Shown: positions 1 to 6,802 of the stretch, one piece after another | Layout of the letters: every line of letters starts with the position of its first letter | Numbering within the stretch: position 1 is the first letter of the stretch | Assembly: GCA_964540815.1 (NCBI GenBank) | Contig: CAZIOH010000145.1 | Location: 1 to 10,343, forward strand | Source: CAZIOH01 sp964540815 | GTDB taxonomy: Bacteria; Myxococcota_A; Polyangia; Fen-1088 | Reading direction: 5' to 3' | Length of the DNA stretch: 10,343 nucleotides | The notes under the pieces: generated by a model | The model's input: the letters and a program-made list of their open reading frames with translations, nothing else | What the model was told of the DNA's origin: nothing | Databases searched by the model: none | Made by a program: the position numbers and the translations under genes

Positions 1-394
1 CGCCGCCCATGCGACCACCCATGCGACCGCCCATGCCCATACCCATTCCCATGCCCCCGCCTGCACCGGGAGCGGCGCCCATGTCTCCGCCGGTGCCAAC
101 GGTCACAGCGATGGATCCGCCCGACCCGAAGGTCGTCGCGCCGCCGGTTCCACCACCGAAGGTGAATCCACCGGTGCCACCACCGAAGGTCGAACCGCCG
201 GAGCCGCCCCCGAACGTCGTTCCGCCCGAGCCACCACCGAAGGTGGTGCCTCCAGAGCCGGTCTTGCCCGTGCCAACCGCCGAGGCGTCGACGTCGCTCG
301 GGGTATCACTGCTTCCACCACAACTTATGACGCCGATGGCCACGATGCTACAGGCCGAGAACCAGACGACCGATTTCCGGGAGATCAGAGTCAT
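1..394 (-). CDS. Gly/Met-rich repeat lipoprotein, 3' end outside the window
   Basis: The frame is open from an ATG at 394-392 to the left edge (131 codons, no stop). The start is supported by GGAGGG (406-401) six bases upstream. The N-terminus has basic residues, a hydrophobic stretch and a lipobox ending V-I-S-C at Cys25 followed by Gly-Gly, so it should be a lipid-anchored exported protein. Residues about 50-93 are tandem copies of a nine-residue unit of the form GGTTFGGGS. Further on, the chain becomes Met/Gly/Arg-rich with alternating Gly-Met pairs (residues about 114-131). I do not recognise a family. Gly-rich linkers behind lipoboxes are common in myxobacterial surface proteins, so this may only be the stalk of a larger protein whose folded domain lies to the left. 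The preceding VWA-like gene is on the same strand 118 bp upstream. I am fairly sure of the CDS and of lipidation; the function is unknown. Confidence 0.8.
   Translation of the reverse strand, partial: MTLISRKSVVWFSACSIVAIGVISCGGSSDTPSDVDASAVGTGKTGSGGTTFGGGSGGTTFGGGSGGSTFGGGTGGFTFGGGTGGATTFGSGGSIAVTVGTGGDMGAAPGAGGGMGMGMGMGGRMGGRMGG
151..258 (-). repeat. 27-bp tandem repeat, four units, inside a lipoprotein gene
   Basis: The block CACCACCGAAGGT (plus strand) starts at 151 and recurs at 178, 205 (diverged) and 232, exactly every 27 bp. Each unit encodes nine residues of the type G-G-x-T-F-G-G-G-[S/T]. A more degenerate, three-base-shifted copy lies near 124. The period is a multiple of three, so copy-number change would keep the frame. 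Confidence 0.85.
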
Positions 395-512
395 TTCGTG
401 CCCTCCAGTGTGAACTGGGGCGTATGTGGAGGGAGGTGCGCGATCCTTTCAAAAAAAAGAAGCGCCCCTCACTCTTTCCGTGCGATGGGTCCGTGTCGCG
501 CGTCATTGCCCC
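395..512. other. Intergenic spacer between two lipoprotein genes
   Basis: This 118-bp spacer is less G/C-rich than the genes around it. It contains an A8 run at 451-458 (T8 on the minus strand) but no GC-rich stem directly before it, so I do not call a terminator. TTGAAA on the minus strand (about 454-449) resembles a -35 box, but no good -10 follows at 16-19 bases. The Gly-rich gene could have its own promoter here or be read through from the VWA-like gene. Confidence 0.4.
401..420 (-). promoter_or_regulatory. Ribosome binding site with overlapping small hairpin
   Basis: On the minus strand GGAGGG (406-401) lies six bases before the ATG of the Gly-rich lipoprotein and decides that start. 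The arms CCAGT and ACTGG (plus 405-409 and 414-418) form a perfect five-base-pair stem with a four-base loop, and the 3' arm in the mRNA takes in the first two G of the ribosome site. The site itself is clear; regulation by the hairpin is speculative because the stem is short. Confidence 0.45.
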
Positions 513-1856
513 CTAGGGACAGGGGGTCGGACCGTTCTGGCTATATGTGATCTCGACCGCATCGGTCGTGACCTTCTGGAGCTGCACGCACGCGGGACCG
601 TGAACCTGGATCTCCTGGACGGGCTGAGCCGGATCGTTGCTCGAGGACCATCCACCCTCGGCGAGCATCCCCGTGGGATCGTATTGAATCAGCTGTCCCG
701 CGATGCGCAGGGTCAGGTGGTCGAACTTGAAGGTCGGCCCGCGCGGATCGGTGATGAGATCGATCGCACAATAGGTCGTGCGCGCCAGGTACCCGAGGAT
801 CGTGTCGAGCGCCATCTGAAGGTCATTTCCGTCCGCCACCGGGAAGGCTTGATAGGTCGTGCCCCCCTGGTTGGCCATCGCCTTGAGGCACGCCGCCGGG
901 TCGGTGCCCTTGTCCACCAGCGCGATGACGTAGGTCTTGATGGGCGGAAATTTCTGACTGTTCCCGTAGGTGCTGTTGGTGGCGGCCATGCACGGATCCT
1001 GCGCGCCGTCTTGCGGCCCACAACCCGGGGGGCCATCCGCGATCAGGATGGCGGTGAACTTCTTCCCATAGTCCCCCGACATGGGAGCCTGAAAGTCACC
1101 CGAGAGTGCATCCATCGCATCCTTGATGGGACGGTTGTCGCCGAGGAGGCACCCGGCTGCCGTCGGACCTCCGTCGCAAGGCTTGAGGGCCAGCTGGATG
1201 GCGTTCGACGTGTCGGTGTTCGGTCGAATGGGCGTCGCGGAGGCCGTGCAACTGCTGGTCGCGTCGCTGGGGTAATCGAGGTATCCGAAGTGGATGGCAT
1301 TCGGATAGCTGGCCATCGCGCCCATCAGCTTGGCCTCGACGGCCTGGATACGGGTGGTCCCGACCCCGAAGGGGGCCGCCATCGACGCGTTCCTCCCGAC
1401 GACCAGCATCACGTCGCTCGCCCGCAGCGGCCGCGGGTAGACCCGGGTCACGCACTCAGCCTGGGATGGCGGCGGGGGCTGCTGCTGCCGCGGCGGGAAC
1501 GGCATGTTCGGAAATGAAGGTCGCCCATCGCGATCGAACGCGTCTCGATGCGAGTCGACCCCGGCGTCGACGCCGCCCCCCGCGCCCGAATCGACCAACA
1601 CGATCGTGCCCGCGCCCGAATCGCGCACCGAGCCCCCGGTGGCTCCCCCGCCCGTCCCCGCGGACGCCAGCGAGCCGGTCGATCCTGCCGACCCAGTGCC
1701 GCCGACCGACAGCTCGAGGACCGTCCTTTGCGTGCAGCCCGCGCCTCCGACCGTCACCGCCGCGACCGCCACGAGCGCGGCGGTCCGCGCGAGCAGCCGG
1801 GGTCGCAATGGACTTGCGGCGCGAGCGGCCCGGTCATGGCGACGCATCCGCTCCAC
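513..1856 (-). CDS. VWA-like lipoprotein with degenerate metal site
   Basis: This 447-residue predicted lipoprotein has a basic N-terminus, a hydrophobic stretch (about 21-40) and a lipobox-like G-A-G-C at Cys41 (Gly at -3 is unusual). A Gly/Ser/Thr/Ala-rich linker follows (about 51-100), then a Pro/Gln stretch (121-132). Residues about 148-365 look like a von Willebrand A domain: a hydrophobic strand D-V-M-L-V-V, a second strand F-T-A-I-L-I-A-D-G (267-275), and a third K-T-Y-V-I-A-L-V, with several Cys as in myxobacterial relatives. The usual metal-binding D-x-S-x-S reads G154-R-N156-A-S158, and the usual loop Thr appears to be Arg242; only Asp274 remains. The role is probably binding or scaffolding at the envelope. 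GTG 1856 lies three bases after the FecR-like gene's stop and lacks a good ribosome site; ATG 1847 is an alternative. Both suit translational coupling. Confidence 0.85.
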   Translation of the reverse strand: MERMRRHDRAARAASPLRPRLLARTAALVAVAAVTVGGAGCTQRTVLELSVGGTGSAGSTGSLASAGTGGGATGGSVRDSGAGTIVLVDSGAGGGVDAGVDSHRDAFDRDGRPSFPNMPFPPRQQQPPPPSQAECVTRVYPRPLRASDVMLVVGRNASMAAPFGVGTTRIQAVEAKLMGAMASYPNAIHFGYLDYPSDATSSCTASATPIRPNTDTSNAIQLALKPCDGGPTAAGCLLGDNRPIKDAMDALSGDFQAPMSGDYGKKFTAILIADGPPGCGPQDGAQDPCMAATNSTYGNSQKFPPIKTYVIALVDKGTDPAACLKAMANQGGTTYQAFPVADGNDLQMALDTILGYLARTTYCAIDLITDPRGPTFKFDHLTLRIAGQLIQYDPTGMLAEGGWSSSNDPAQPVQEIQVHGPACVQLQKVTTDAVEITYSQNGPTPCP

Positions 1857-1859
1857 GAT

Positions 1860-3698
1860 CTAATTCGGCGCGGCCCCTCCGGGCTCGAGCGGCGCGCCGC
1901 TCATCAAACGTTGCGCCTGTGCCCGGTAACGTCCATTGGGAAACTTCTGAATGTAGGCCCGCATGGCCTCCGAGCCCGGGCCCGAGCCTGGGCTCTTGCG
2001 GAGCAGGCAGATCGCTCGATGAAAGGTGACCTCGTCGAGGATCGCGCCCCGCGCCCGTCCATCTCCCAGCACCTCGTCATACGCGTCGATCGCCGCCTGA
2101 CACTCGCCCCGCTCGCGCGACAGGTCACCCACGAGGCGCGCCATCTCGGGATGTCGCTCGCCTTCGGGATAGCGGCGAATGAAATCGGACGCCTCCGACA
2201 GCGCGCCCGACTTGTCGTCGAGCGCCATCAGGGTCTCGATGATGGAGAGATCCGCCTCGATCCGCAGCAAGCCTCGAGGGTTACGCGCCCGGTAGAGCCG
2301 CCAGGTGGCAATGGCTTCCCGGGGTTGTGACAGCTCGTCGCGGTACAGGCGACCCATCTCGTACGCGGCGTCCTCGCCAACCGGGCCACCATTTTCCACC
2401 AGCTTGCGGTAAAGGCCGAGGGCCTTGCGGCGCTCGCCGGCGGCGCGCGCGACCTTGGCCTGGCTCAAGAGGGCGGCGACCTCCGGTGCGGGCGGTGACA
2501 CCACCCGCGCGGTGGGCGCCGTCGGTCGTGCCACGATCGGATCAGGGCTGGTCGCGCTCGGTTCGAGGCCCGCCCCCGGACCGTTGTCGTCGTTCCCGAA
2601 GTGGCTCGTCCCGGACGGACCCAGGCTGGCGGCAGCGTTGTCACCGGGGCTGCCGAGGGCGAGGGTCACGCCCGCCTCGTGCGCCGAGCCCGACGGCCCC
2701 ACGGTCGGCGCGTCGTGCCGGCGGCCATGCGTGCGCGGATCGAGCGGGTGGGCTGACCCGCGGCTCTGAATCGCCACCGGGGCCCGGAGAGTCGAGCGAC
2801 GAGACTCTTCGCCCGCCACGGCGTCCGGATTCCGCACGTCCTGCCGCGCGCCGACCGAGGCGCCCGAGTGATCAGTTGCGGTCGCCGTCTCGGTCGGGGC
2901 GGTCCAGCCCTCGCCCGCATGCAGCACCGCGAGGGGCGCTCTCTCTCCGGTGCTCCAGACCTGAACCACGCCTTCCTCCACGCTCACGTGGACCCGCGGG
3001 ACGGCGGGGGCGTCCGTCACCTGCACGGCGAAGCGGGTGCCCACCACCACCACTCGGTACCCCTGCGCGGCCACCACGAACCTCTGTCCGGGCGGCTGGT
3101 GGGGCACATGGAAGCGGACGTCTCCCGCGGCGACCGTCGGCTGGTCGTCCTTGTCGAGCGACAGGATGGATTCGGAGTTGAGGGTGACCGCGGTGCCCCC
3201 ACGCAAGGAGAGGTTCAGGATCTCGCCCCGGGCGGTCCGCACCGTCGCCGGCGCCACCAGGACGGACTGCTCGTCGTGCCGGTCCCCGGGCCCGTATTCA
3301 TTCGAGGTAGAGGCCTGGCTCGCGAGGAAGCTCCCGACTCCGGCGTCTCCCTGGCCCTGGCGGCCATGTGAGTGGACCGCCAGCATGATGATGGTCGCGG
3401 CCGCCACGGTCCCCGCCCCGACCAACCAAGCCGACAAGGCCCACTTCCACCAGCTCCGCCAACCCCCGCCTCTCGTCCCGGCCCCGGCGGAGGCCGGGAT
3501 CGCATCGCCAGCGATCAAGTCCGGGGCCTGGGCCAGACGCGACCACACCCGCCGCAGGGCCACCTCGTCGGCCTCCCGCTTGGCAGCCTCGTCGAGGGCC
3601 TGCCTCAGCTCCCTTTCGGCGCCCGTCACCGCGGGATCGAGCCAGCGGCCTGGCTGCCCTGGCTGACCCCGCTGATCCGATCGTCCCCGGAGGCTCAT
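1860..3698 (-). CDS. FecR-domain anti-sigma-like membrane protein with TPR tail
   Basis: The 612-residue protein begins with a charged cytoplasmic segment (1-85) including a helical stretch (about 27-58) that could hold the sigma factor. One transmembrane helix follows (about 86-108, after a Trp-rich W-R-S-W-W-K-W). A FecR-like domain spans about 145-250 (G-G-T-A-V-T-L-N-S-E-S, then A-G-D-V-R-F-H-V and V-V-V-V-G-T-R-F-A-V-Q-V). A disordered Gly/Pro/Ser linker (about 255-400) leads to TPR-like helical pairs (about 403-600), e.g. A-A-G-E-R-R-K-A-L-G-L-Y-R-K-L. FecR proteins regulate partner ECF sigma factors across the inner membrane; the TPR tail would face the periplasm and bind protein partners (inference). 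The start is chosen at ATG 3698, which overlaps the sigma stop as ATGA and has a strong ribosome site. The frame stays open further upstream, but only as a shadow of the sigma gene. Confidence 0.9.
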   Translation of the reverse strand: MSLRGRSDQRGQPGQPGRWLDPAVTGAERELRQALDEAAKREADEVALRRVWSRLAQAPDLIAGDAIPASAGAGTRGGGWRSWWKWALSAWLVGAGTVAAATIIMLAVHSHGRQGQGDAGVGSFLASQASTSNEYGPGDRHDEQSVLVAPATVRTARGEILNLSLRGGTAVTLNSESILSLDKDDQPTVAAGDVRFHVPHQPPGQRFVVAAQGYRVVVVGTRFAVQVTDAPAVPRVHVSVEEGVVQVWSTGERAPLAVLHAGEGWTAPTETATATDHSGASVGARQDVRNPDAVAGEESRRSTLRAPVAIQSRGSAHPLDPRTHGRRHDAPTVGPSGSAHEAGVTLALGSPGDNAAASLGPSGTSHFGNDDNGPGAGLEPSATSPDPIVARPTAPTARVVSPPAPEVAALLSQAKVARAAGERRKALGLYRKLVENGGPVGEDAAYEMGRLYRDELSQPREAIATWRLYRARNPRGLLRIEADLSIIETLMALDDKSGALSEASDFIRRYPEGERHPEMARLVGDLSRERGECQAAIDAYDEVLGDGRARGAILDEVTFHRAICLLRKSPGSGPGSEAMRAYIQKFPNGRYRAQAQRLMSGAPLEPGGAAPN

Positions 3699-4438
3699 GG
3701 CCGCTCCCCGATCTCGTCGATTCCCGACGCGGGGTCGCCTCCCGACATCGATGCCGGGTGTTCCGCCGCGTGGCCTCCGGCGGACGTCTTGCCCGCCCGA
3801 GGCGCACGGGCGCCGGACACCAGCGGCGTCGCGGATTTCTCGGACTTGGACTGGCGGTCGACCTTCATGCGCTCGGCCATCTTGGTGAGCTCGAGCCGCG
3901 CATGGTGGAGCCTCGACCACACGGTGTTGGTGGGGCAACCCACGATCCGCGAGATCTCCTCCACTGGAACGCCCTCGAGCTCGAAGAGCACCAGCACGGC
4001 GCGCTTCTTCGGGTTCAGGCGCTCGAGCATCCGTTCGAGCACCAGGGCGCGTGCGGTCTCCTCGGAGGGATCGGGTCCGCTCTGCGGCGGCGGCTGACCG
4101 TCCAGCAAGGTCGCGATGGCCTGACGCAGGCGCTTCTTCTGGATGAGGCGGCTCGTGGTCCGCGAGGTGATGCGGTAGATCCAGGTGGACAGCTGCGAGT
4201 CTCCGCGAAAGGAGGGCAGGCTCCGGTAGACCGCGATGAAGACGTCCTGACAGGCGTCCTCGCGATCGCTGTCGCGAATGCCCATGGCCGACAGGAACCG
4301 ATAGACCTGGGAGGCGTGGCGTTCGTAGAGGCTGCGCCAGGCGGAGCGATCCCCTGCGCAACAGCGGGCCACGAGCTCGCCGTCACTCAGCTTGCCGCTG
4401 GTGGCGGGGGGAACGCGATGTAGGCCGGGTGTATCCAT
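3695..4438 (-). CDS. ECF-family RNA polymerase sigma factor
   Basis: This 247-residue protein has a sigma region 2 at about 18-105 (L-S-D-G-E-L-V-A-R, then D-A-C-Q-D-V-F-I-A-V-Y-R and S-T-W-I-Y-R-I-T-S-R) and a sigma region 4 at about 132-190 with the helix-turn-helix V-E-E-I-S-R-I-V-G-C-P-T-N-T-V-W-S-R-L. There is no region 3, as expected for ECF (group 4) factors that recruit RNA polymerase to a stimulus-specific regulon. A tail of about 55 residues (193-247), charged and then Gly/Ala/Pro/Ser-rich, extends past region 4; most ECF factors end near 190-200. The start is ATG 4438, with a weak GAAGGG 11 bases upstream. The next gene, the FecR-like regulator, overlaps by four bases, a standard sigma/anti-sigma pairing. 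No ECF-type GGAAC -35 box was found upstream. The family is certain; the regulon is unknown. Confidence 0.95.
   Translation of the reverse strand: MDTPGLHRVPPATSGKLSDGELVARCCAGDRSAWRSLYERHASQVYRFLSAMGIRDSDREDACQDVFIAVYRSLPSFRGDSQLSTWIYRITSRTTSRLIQKKRLRQAIATLLDGQPPPQSGPDPSEETARALVLERMLERLNPKKRAVLVLFELEGVPVEEISRIVGCPTNTVWSRLHHARLELTKMAERMKVDRQSKSEKSATPLVSGARAPRAGKTSAGGHAAEHPASMSGGDPASGIDEIGERP
3699..3709 (-). promoter_or_regulatory. Ribosome binding site fixing the FecR-like gene start
   Basis: GGGGAG on the minus strand (3709-3704) is five bases before ATG 3698, inside the last codons of the sigma gene. With the ATGA overlap this places the start at 3698 and indicates coupled translation of sigma and anti-sigma. 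Confidence 0.7.
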
Positions 4439-4511
4439 GAGATCGGGCGCCCTTCAGGAGTTTGCCACGAGGGAGCCTGTACCGGGATTAGTGAAGCGCA
4501 AAGCGCCATCT
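4439..4511. other. Intergenic spacer before the sigma gene
   Basis: The 73-bp gap is A/T-richer than its surroundings. It holds two AAGCGC copies (4494-4499, 4501-4506) and a four-base GCGC/GCGC dyad with an AAA loop (4496-4506), too short to call a terminator. No convincing promoter was found, so the sigma gene may be read through from the outer-membrane protein gene or have an unrecognised promoter here. Confidence 0.4.
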
Positions 4512-5525
4512 TCATCTAAAAACAAAACCAGTTTCCACCGCCGCACCGAGGTAGGCGCGCGGCGTACTCAGCAGATCGGGCGAGTATTTATCGGGCGAGT
4601 ATTGGACATTGAGGGCATACCTGGCGATCGCCAGCCCAAAGCCGCCACGGATTCGCAGGAAGAGGAGCGATCCGATGGCGACGCGATAGCCGACCGCGCC
4701 ATTCACGGTCCAGTTCGTCAGGAGCATCGCGTCAGTGGTCGTCAGCGTGTCGGGCCCATTCATGGCCACCACCTGCCCGTGAGCCCAGTCCGCCCCGAGC
4801 TCGACGATTGGCTCGATGATGCCCGGTCCAGCATCGAAGCTGGCCGCGGCACCGAGGTGGAATGCCATGCGGTCGAGCTTGGCGCTGCCCGCGGTCTTCG
4901 TCGCGTGTTGTTCGGGCACGATGCCGACACTGGCAGTCAGCGATACCGGGACCCGCAGCACCCCGAGCCCGATCGCGGCGCCGACGTGGCCATCGTAGGT
5001 GCCCGCGTCCCCGGTTTGCACCCCGCCCCCGACGTACAGCTGCCAGGCGCGTCGGGGCGGCACGAGGCGGGTCCCGGCCGTCGTCACACCCGGCGGCAAG
5101 GGCGACAAGCCCCCCGGAGGACCAGGACCGGAGTCTGTCTGGGCGTCGTAGTCGCGGAAGTCGAGGAAGCGCTCGACGATGGCCGCCAGCGCCTCGGCGA
5201 GCGCCACGCACTCGTCGGCGTCGCCACGGACCGCCGTCGGCAACGAGCGGCGGAGCTGCACTTCCCCGTGGGCATCGACGAGCGAGAACCGGACCAACGT
5301 GGCGTCTGGCGCGATCTCGAGCACGGATCGCAGCACCTCGCGCTCGGGTGGCCAGAAGAGGGGTTGCGCAGGCACGGTCGCCTCGGGCAGGCGGGTCCGC
5401 AGCGCCTCCGCGACCTGCGTGGCATTCGGGCAGCCACTCTGCGGCGCGACCGGCACGGCGACGAGCCGGGGGCCCGCCACGGCGAGCCCGATCACCGCGG
5501 GCACGATGGTGACCAGGCTCGTCAC
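4512..5525 (-). CDS. Probable outer-membrane beta-barrel protein with N-terminal periplasmic domain
   Basis: This 337-residue protein starts with a hydrophobic export-like segment (1-27, probably cleaved near Ala27, though it lacks N-terminal Lys/Arg). A small domain follows (about 30-125) with the only two cysteines, Cys32 and Cys106, which may form a disulfide. After a Pro/Gly linker (about 130-150), residues 155-337 alternate hydrophobic and polar or Gly residues as in transmembrane beta strands (e.g. W-Q-L-Y-V-G-G-G-V, Y-L-G-A-A-V-E-T-G-F-V-F). The chain ends in F-V-F-R rather than the usual terminal aromatic. I know this layout from uncharacterised myxobacterial envelope proteins but have no name for it. 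GTG 5525 overlaps the aminotransferase stop as GTGA, with GAGGA about ten bases upstream, so the two are probably translated together. The sigma gene follows after 73 bp. Periplasmic or outer-membrane location is likely; function is unknown. Confidence 0.8.
   Translation of the reverse strand: MTSLVTIVPAVIGLAVAGPRLVAVPVAPQSGCPNATQVAEALRTRLPEATVPAQPLFWPPEREVLRSVLEIAPDATLVRFSLVDAHGEVQLRRSLPTAVRGDADECVALAEALAAIVERFLDFRDYDAQTDSGPGPPGGLSPLPPGVTTAGTRLVPPRRAWQLYVGGGVQTGDAGTYDGHVGAAIGLGVLRVPVSLTASVGIVPEQHATKTAGSAKLDRMAFHLGAAASFDAGPGIIEPIVELGADWAHGQVVAMNGPDTLTTTDAMLLTNWTVNGAVGYRVAIGSLLFLRIRGGFGLAIARYALNVQYSPDKYSPDLLSTPRAYLGAAVETGFVFR
4576..4603 (-). repeat. 15-bp in-frame duplication in the barrel gene
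   Basis: TCGGGCGAGTATT occurs at 4576-4588 and 4591-4603. On the coding strand this gives Y-S-P-D-K followed by Y-S-P-D-L, which suggests a recent small duplication in a probable barrel loop. Confidence 0.8.
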
Positions 5526-6763
5526 CCGGGGGGCATCCTCACCGCTACCCGGTGCGCGAGCGCCCGGATGCCATCCGCGAACACCGCCGGCGGCGGCAAC
5601 AAGCTCACCACCACGTGGCTATCGCGCGGAAGGTCGAAGAAATAGCCCGGTTGCACCAGGACACCATCCTCGGTCAGCAACTCCGTGGCCCAGGCCTCGT
5701 CGGACTGGATGGCCGGCAGCCGCAGGATGGAGAGCCAGCCGCCCTCCGCCGGCAGGGCCGTCACGGGGCTCGGTGGGGCCAGCGTGTCGGCCAGAATCCG
5801 CCGGTTGGTCGCCAGGCGCCGCGTGATCGCGGCGCGCCGCCCGGCCCCGAGCTGGAGCAACTCCGGGAGGGCTTGTTCGGTCGGGGCGGCCACCGGCAGG
5901 TAGGTGTCGAGGATCAACTCGAGGGCATCAATCGCAAGTCGCGTCGTCTCCGGGGGGCCGCCGAGCGCGATCCACCCGAGCTTGAGGTGCGGCAGGCCGC
6001 AGCTCTTGGACAGCCCACCCAGGCTGAAGGTCAGGCAGGCGGTCGGGGTGGCCGCGACGCTCGGGACGTGCTCGGGGTCTGGCCGGGTCACGAAGTCCCC
6101 GAAGACTTCGTCCGAGACGATCGCCATGTCGCGCTCCGCACAGCGGGCGTCGAGTGCCGCCAGGGTGTCGCGCCTGAGCACCGAGCCAGTCGGGTTGTTG
6201 GGCGAGACGACCACCAGCGCCCGGACGCGCTCCCCGTGCAGCCGGAGCGCCTGGTCCAGGGCCGGGAGATCCACCTCCCAGCGGGCGCTGCCCGCGTGGC
6301 CCATGTGGCCCGCGTCCTCCAGGCGATACGGCAGCGTCTCCACGCCCTCGAGCCGGGCGAGATAGTCGAACAGCGGATAGCTCGGCTGGGGGACCAGCAC
6401 CCGATCGCCTGGATCGCAGAGCAGCTTGAAGAGGAAGGAATACGACTCGCTCGAGCTCGTGGTCAGGACCAGCCGCTCCGGATCGATCACCACGCCCCGC
6501 GTGGCCAGCGCGTCGGCGGCCACGGCCCGCCGCCCCTCCGGCGATCCGCCGGGCGCCGGGGTGTAGCGGGCCAGGCAGGCCATCGCGGCTCGCCCCAGCG
6601 CGCCGGCGAGCTTCGGACCGTCATCGAAGAGCTCGACCGTCGTCGGATTGGTGGAGGTGAGGTCGAAGCGCAGACGGCCGGCGGCGCGGGCCACGGCCTC
6701 GACCTGCGACAGCGGGTTCTGGGTCGTGTTCCAGTCGAGGCGCCGAGAAAGCCGGGGCGGCAC
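5522..6763 (-). CDS. PLP-dependent class I/II aminotransferase
   Basis: This 413-residue cytoplasmic fold-type I PLP enzyme should move an amino group between an amino acid and a 2-oxo acid. The PLP lysine is Lys253 in L-S-K-S-C-G-L-P-H-L-K-L-G-W. The cofactor Asn is Asn190 in S-P-N-N-P-T-G, and the ring-nitrogen Asp is Asp218 in S-D-E-V-F-G-D-F. Two points are unusual: the Tyr that commonly follows D-E-[IV] is Phe221, and the C-terminal Arg that binds the substrate carboxylate in aspartate-type enzymes seems absent (V-V-V-S-L-L-P-P-P). The helix after the active-site Lys also has L-K-L-G-W instead of the common x-R-x-G-W. Substrate therefore cannot be assigned. The length is normal. The start is GTG 6763, with no well-spaced ribosome site. 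The stop overlaps the outer-membrane protein start by four bases, and the gene is probably first in the leftward unit. Confidence 0.93.
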   Translation of the reverse strand: MPPRLSRRLDWNTTQNPLSQVEAVARAAGRLRFDLTSTNPTTVELFDDGPKLAGALGRAAMACLARYTPAPGGSPEGRRAVAADALATRGVVIDPERLVLTTSSSESYSFLFKLLCDPGDRVLVPQPSYPLFDYLARLEGVETLPYRLEDAGHMGHAGSARWEVDLPALDQALRLHGERVRALVVVSPNNPTGSVLRRDTLAALDARCAERDMAIVSDEVFGDFVTRPDPEHVPSVAATPTACLTFSLGGLSKSCGLPHLKLGWIALGGPPETTRLAIDALELILDTYLPVAAPTEQALPELLQLGAGRRAAITRRLATNRRILADTLAPPSPVTALPAEGGWLSILRLPAIQSDEAWATELLTEDGVLVQPGYFFDLPRDSHVVVSLLPPPAVFADGIRALAHRVAVRMPPG

Positions 6764-6799
6764 CCGCCGAATGTATCAGAACCCCCTGTCCTCGGCGGG
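6763..6799. promoter_or_regulatory. Inverted repeat at the aminotransferase start
   Basis: CCCGCCGA (6763-6770) and TCGGCGGG (6792-6799) are perfect eight-base arms 21 bp apart. On the minus strand the inner arm reaches into the GTG start codon, and an AGGGGG stretch lies in the loop. It could be an operator or a leader hairpin that hides the start. With eight-base GC-rich arms, chance is possible. Confidence 0.35.
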
Positions 6800-6802
6800 C
6801 GA

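Noticed and set aside
151..258. The evenly spaced repeats as a CRISPR array
   Set aside because: The units are contiguous, 27 bp, in frame and encode a Gly-rich peptide repeat. There are no unique spacers and no cas genes.
9..413. A Pro-rich 134-codon plus-strand open frame at the left edge
   Set aside because: It is the antisense of the Gly-rich repeats (Gly codons read as Pro on the other strand). The minus frame has a ribosome site and a lipobox.
443..470. A8/T8 run as an intrinsic terminator after the VWA-like gene
   Set aside because: No GC-rich stem lies directly before the T run; only a weak imperfect AAAGAG/CTTCTTT pairing is possible.
426..1517. A 363-codon plus-strand open frame opposite the VWA-like gene
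   Set aside because: Arg/Gly/His-rich shadow; the minus strand carries the lipoprotein signal and VWA-like strands.
3699..4361. Upstream extension of the FecR-like gene to position 4361
   Set aside because: The extra 221 codons lie in another frame of the sigma gene and have shadow-type Arg/Pro composition. The ATGA overlap and strong ribosome site fix the start at 3698.
4494..4508. GCGC-AAA-GCGC hairpin as a terminator between the barrel and sigma genes
   Set aside because: The stem is only four base pairs and no T run follows on either strand.
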